Assembly (NCBI GenBank): GCA_902489645.1
Contig: CABUAW010000058.1
Coordinates: 1-15,114 of the forward strand
Reading direction: 5' to 3'
DNA from: an uncultured Lachnospiraceae bacterium
Lineage (GTDB): Bacteria; Bacillota; Clostridia; Lachnospirales; Lachnospiraceae
Length of the DNA: 15,114 nucleotides
Positions 14,555 through 15,114 of this stretch are shown piece by piece. The number at the start of each line of letters is the position of its first letter. Positions within the stretch are counted from its first letter, which is position 1. Below the pieces are notes generated by a model, which saw only the letters and a list, made by a program, of their open reading frames with translations, was not told the DNA's origin and ran no database searches. A program made the position numbers and the translations under genes.

Positions 14555-14746
14555 ATGACCTGTACAGAAGAATACCGGGAACTATCAGAACATGGAGTAA
14601 AAGCAATAGAACTATGCGCAGGATTCGGAAATGAAGGTATAGCACGTATTAGTACAGCGGTAAAAGGGACAGCAACCGTCGGTGCAGTAAAATTTGACCT
14701 TCATCCCGGATTTGGTTTTAAAAGCGGAGATGAATTATTTCAATAA
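14555..14746 (+). CDS. Orphan 63-residue protein in conjugative-element-like region
   Basis: ATG preceded by GGAGGAAAGGGAG, a strong ribosome binding site region. The product begins MTCTEEYRELSEHGVKAIEL, has a Gly/Ala-rich middle with small residues (AGFGNEG, VKGTATVGAVKF), and ends FGFKSGDELFQ. It has no membrane segment or signal peptide, and no family is recognised. A terminator follows 25 bp after the stop, so it forms its own unit before the transfer-gene leader. It could also be a shortened relic, but the intact start region and terminator favour a real gene. Confidence 0.55.
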   Translation: MTCTEEYRELSEHGVKAIELCAGFGNEGIARISTAVKGTATVGAVKFDLHPGFGFKSGDELFQ

Positions 14747-14771
14747 CAATGTAAAATAACACACCGTATAG

Positions 14772-14818
14772 ACGGCGTTTACTATTCCCCTCACAGGGAA
14801 ATAGGAACGCCGTTTTTT
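14772..14818 (+). terminator. Terminator after 63-residue gene
   Basis: ACGGCGTT (14772-14779) pairs with AACGCCGT (14806-14813). The inner arms ATTCCCC and GGGAAAT pair imperfectly around a short loop. Six T residues follow (14813-14818). Confidence 0.85.
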
Positions 14819-15105
14819 ATGCCACAAAATCGTTGCACCAAAAGACATAAATTCTTAAAAGGAGGTGCTAATTTCATCAAATCAGTAAACACAGGCTACA
14901 TGATACGCGCCCCTACTTTTTAGGGCGAACAGTGGCAGAAGCCGCACAACTTTACAACTGAATACCGCTGCGCCGCAGACATTTAGGCGGCACGGGGAAC
15001 CCGTCCTATCCGGCGGGTTTATGACCGCGGCAGTTATGAAAACTGGCCGTCGTTTTTTTTGCCCTTTTTCGGGCAGCCGCACAGCGGCAGAAAAGGAGAA
15101 ATTTT
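14819..15105 (+). other. Structured leader before the gene at the right edge
   Basis: A GC-rich leader with several inverted repeats: AACCCG/CGGGTT around 14998-15020, TGCCC/GGGCA (15059-15074) after a T8 run, and TGCGCCGC with GGCGGCA. A 34-codon frame (14819-14923) covers an internal AAGGAGG (14860-14866). The reading after that site (KSVNTGYMIRAPTF) ends at a TAG next to a T5 run. Omitting one T would open a frame to the window end. No conventional start codon follows the AAGGAGG, so a coding call is not supported. Confidence 0.4.
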
Positions 15106-15114
15106 ATGGCATTT
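15106..15114 (+). CDS. First three codons of a gene, possibly Maff2-family transfer protein
   Basis: ATG GCA TTT (M-A-F) preceded by AAAAGGAG with 7-base spacing, cut by the window edge. In Tn1549-type conjugative elements a small membrane protein that begins MAFF (the Maff2 family) precedes the TrbL/VirB6-like gene. The start, the ribosome binding site and the GC-rich leader fit, but three codons cannot prove it. Confidence 0.4.

Noticed and set aside
14882..15082. 66-codon minus-strand open frame in the leader
   Set aside because: No ribosome binding site; antisense to structured leader DNA; Pro/Arg/Val-rich translation typical of a GC-rich shadow frame.
1..15114. CRISPR arrays, tRNA or rRNA genes
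   Set aside because: No regularly spaced conserved repeats with unique spacers and no recognisable tRNA or rRNA sequence were seen. The 13-bp array has no spacers.

Overview
The window looks like chromosomal DNA of a low-to-moderate GC Clostridia, most likely a member of the Lachnospiraceae. The reasons are strong AGGAGG-type ribosome binding sites, the tgt-yajC pair, an HPr-like gene beside it, Gram-positive style secretion and ABC genes, and conjugative-element DNA at the right end. The genus cannot be fixed from the sequence alone.

Left part (1-3350), housekeeping. The 5' 319 codons of chorismate synthase (aroC, minus strand) run off the left edge, with a clear divergent promoter. On the plus strand follow an HPr-like protein that lacks the phosphorylatable histidine, a 13-bp minisatellite, a strong terminator, and the tgt-yajC pair (queuosine tRNA modification and Sec accessory subunit), closed by a long terminator.

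Middle (3351-10240). A remnant of a PD-(D/E)XK (Rpn-type) nuclease-transposase tail and a stretch with no credible gene lead to an unlisted 57-codon membrane peptide gene. That gene has its own elaborate AT-rich upstream region and terminator. Next is a three-gene operon: MacB-type ATPase, duplicated FtsX/MacB-type permease with 8 membrane segments, and a secreted 674-residue protein with YhgE/Pip-like glycine-spaced helical repeats. I infer that they work together as an export or envelope-remodelling machine in which the secreted protein takes the place of a MacA-type adaptor. A convergent gene for a CmpB-like (putative ABC-transporter type IV) membrane protein follows, sharing a bidirectional terminator.

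Accessory zone (10240-13080). This holds a degraded minus-strand gene resembling a phage tape-measure protein, a double zinc-ribbon protein, a GC-richer hairpin-dense island of about 370 bp without a convincing gene, a second tape-measure-like N-terminal fragment, a 61-residue orphan with a perfect Shine-Dalgarno sequence, and a pseudogene broken by a 7-bp tandem duplication.

Right part (13080-15114). A consensus promoter with a 40-bp inverted repeat over its -10 box drives a small 4-TM protein, an overlapping XRE-type regulator and a SpoIIM-like membrane protein. The SpoIIM-like gene is split over all three plus frames by two +1 frameshifts. From about 14340 the DNA changes to GC-rich material resembling the interior of a Tn1549-type conjugative element, with nested hairpins, a 63-residue orphan gene and a structured leader. 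The first three codons (M-A-F) of what may be a Maff2-family gene lie at the very edge.
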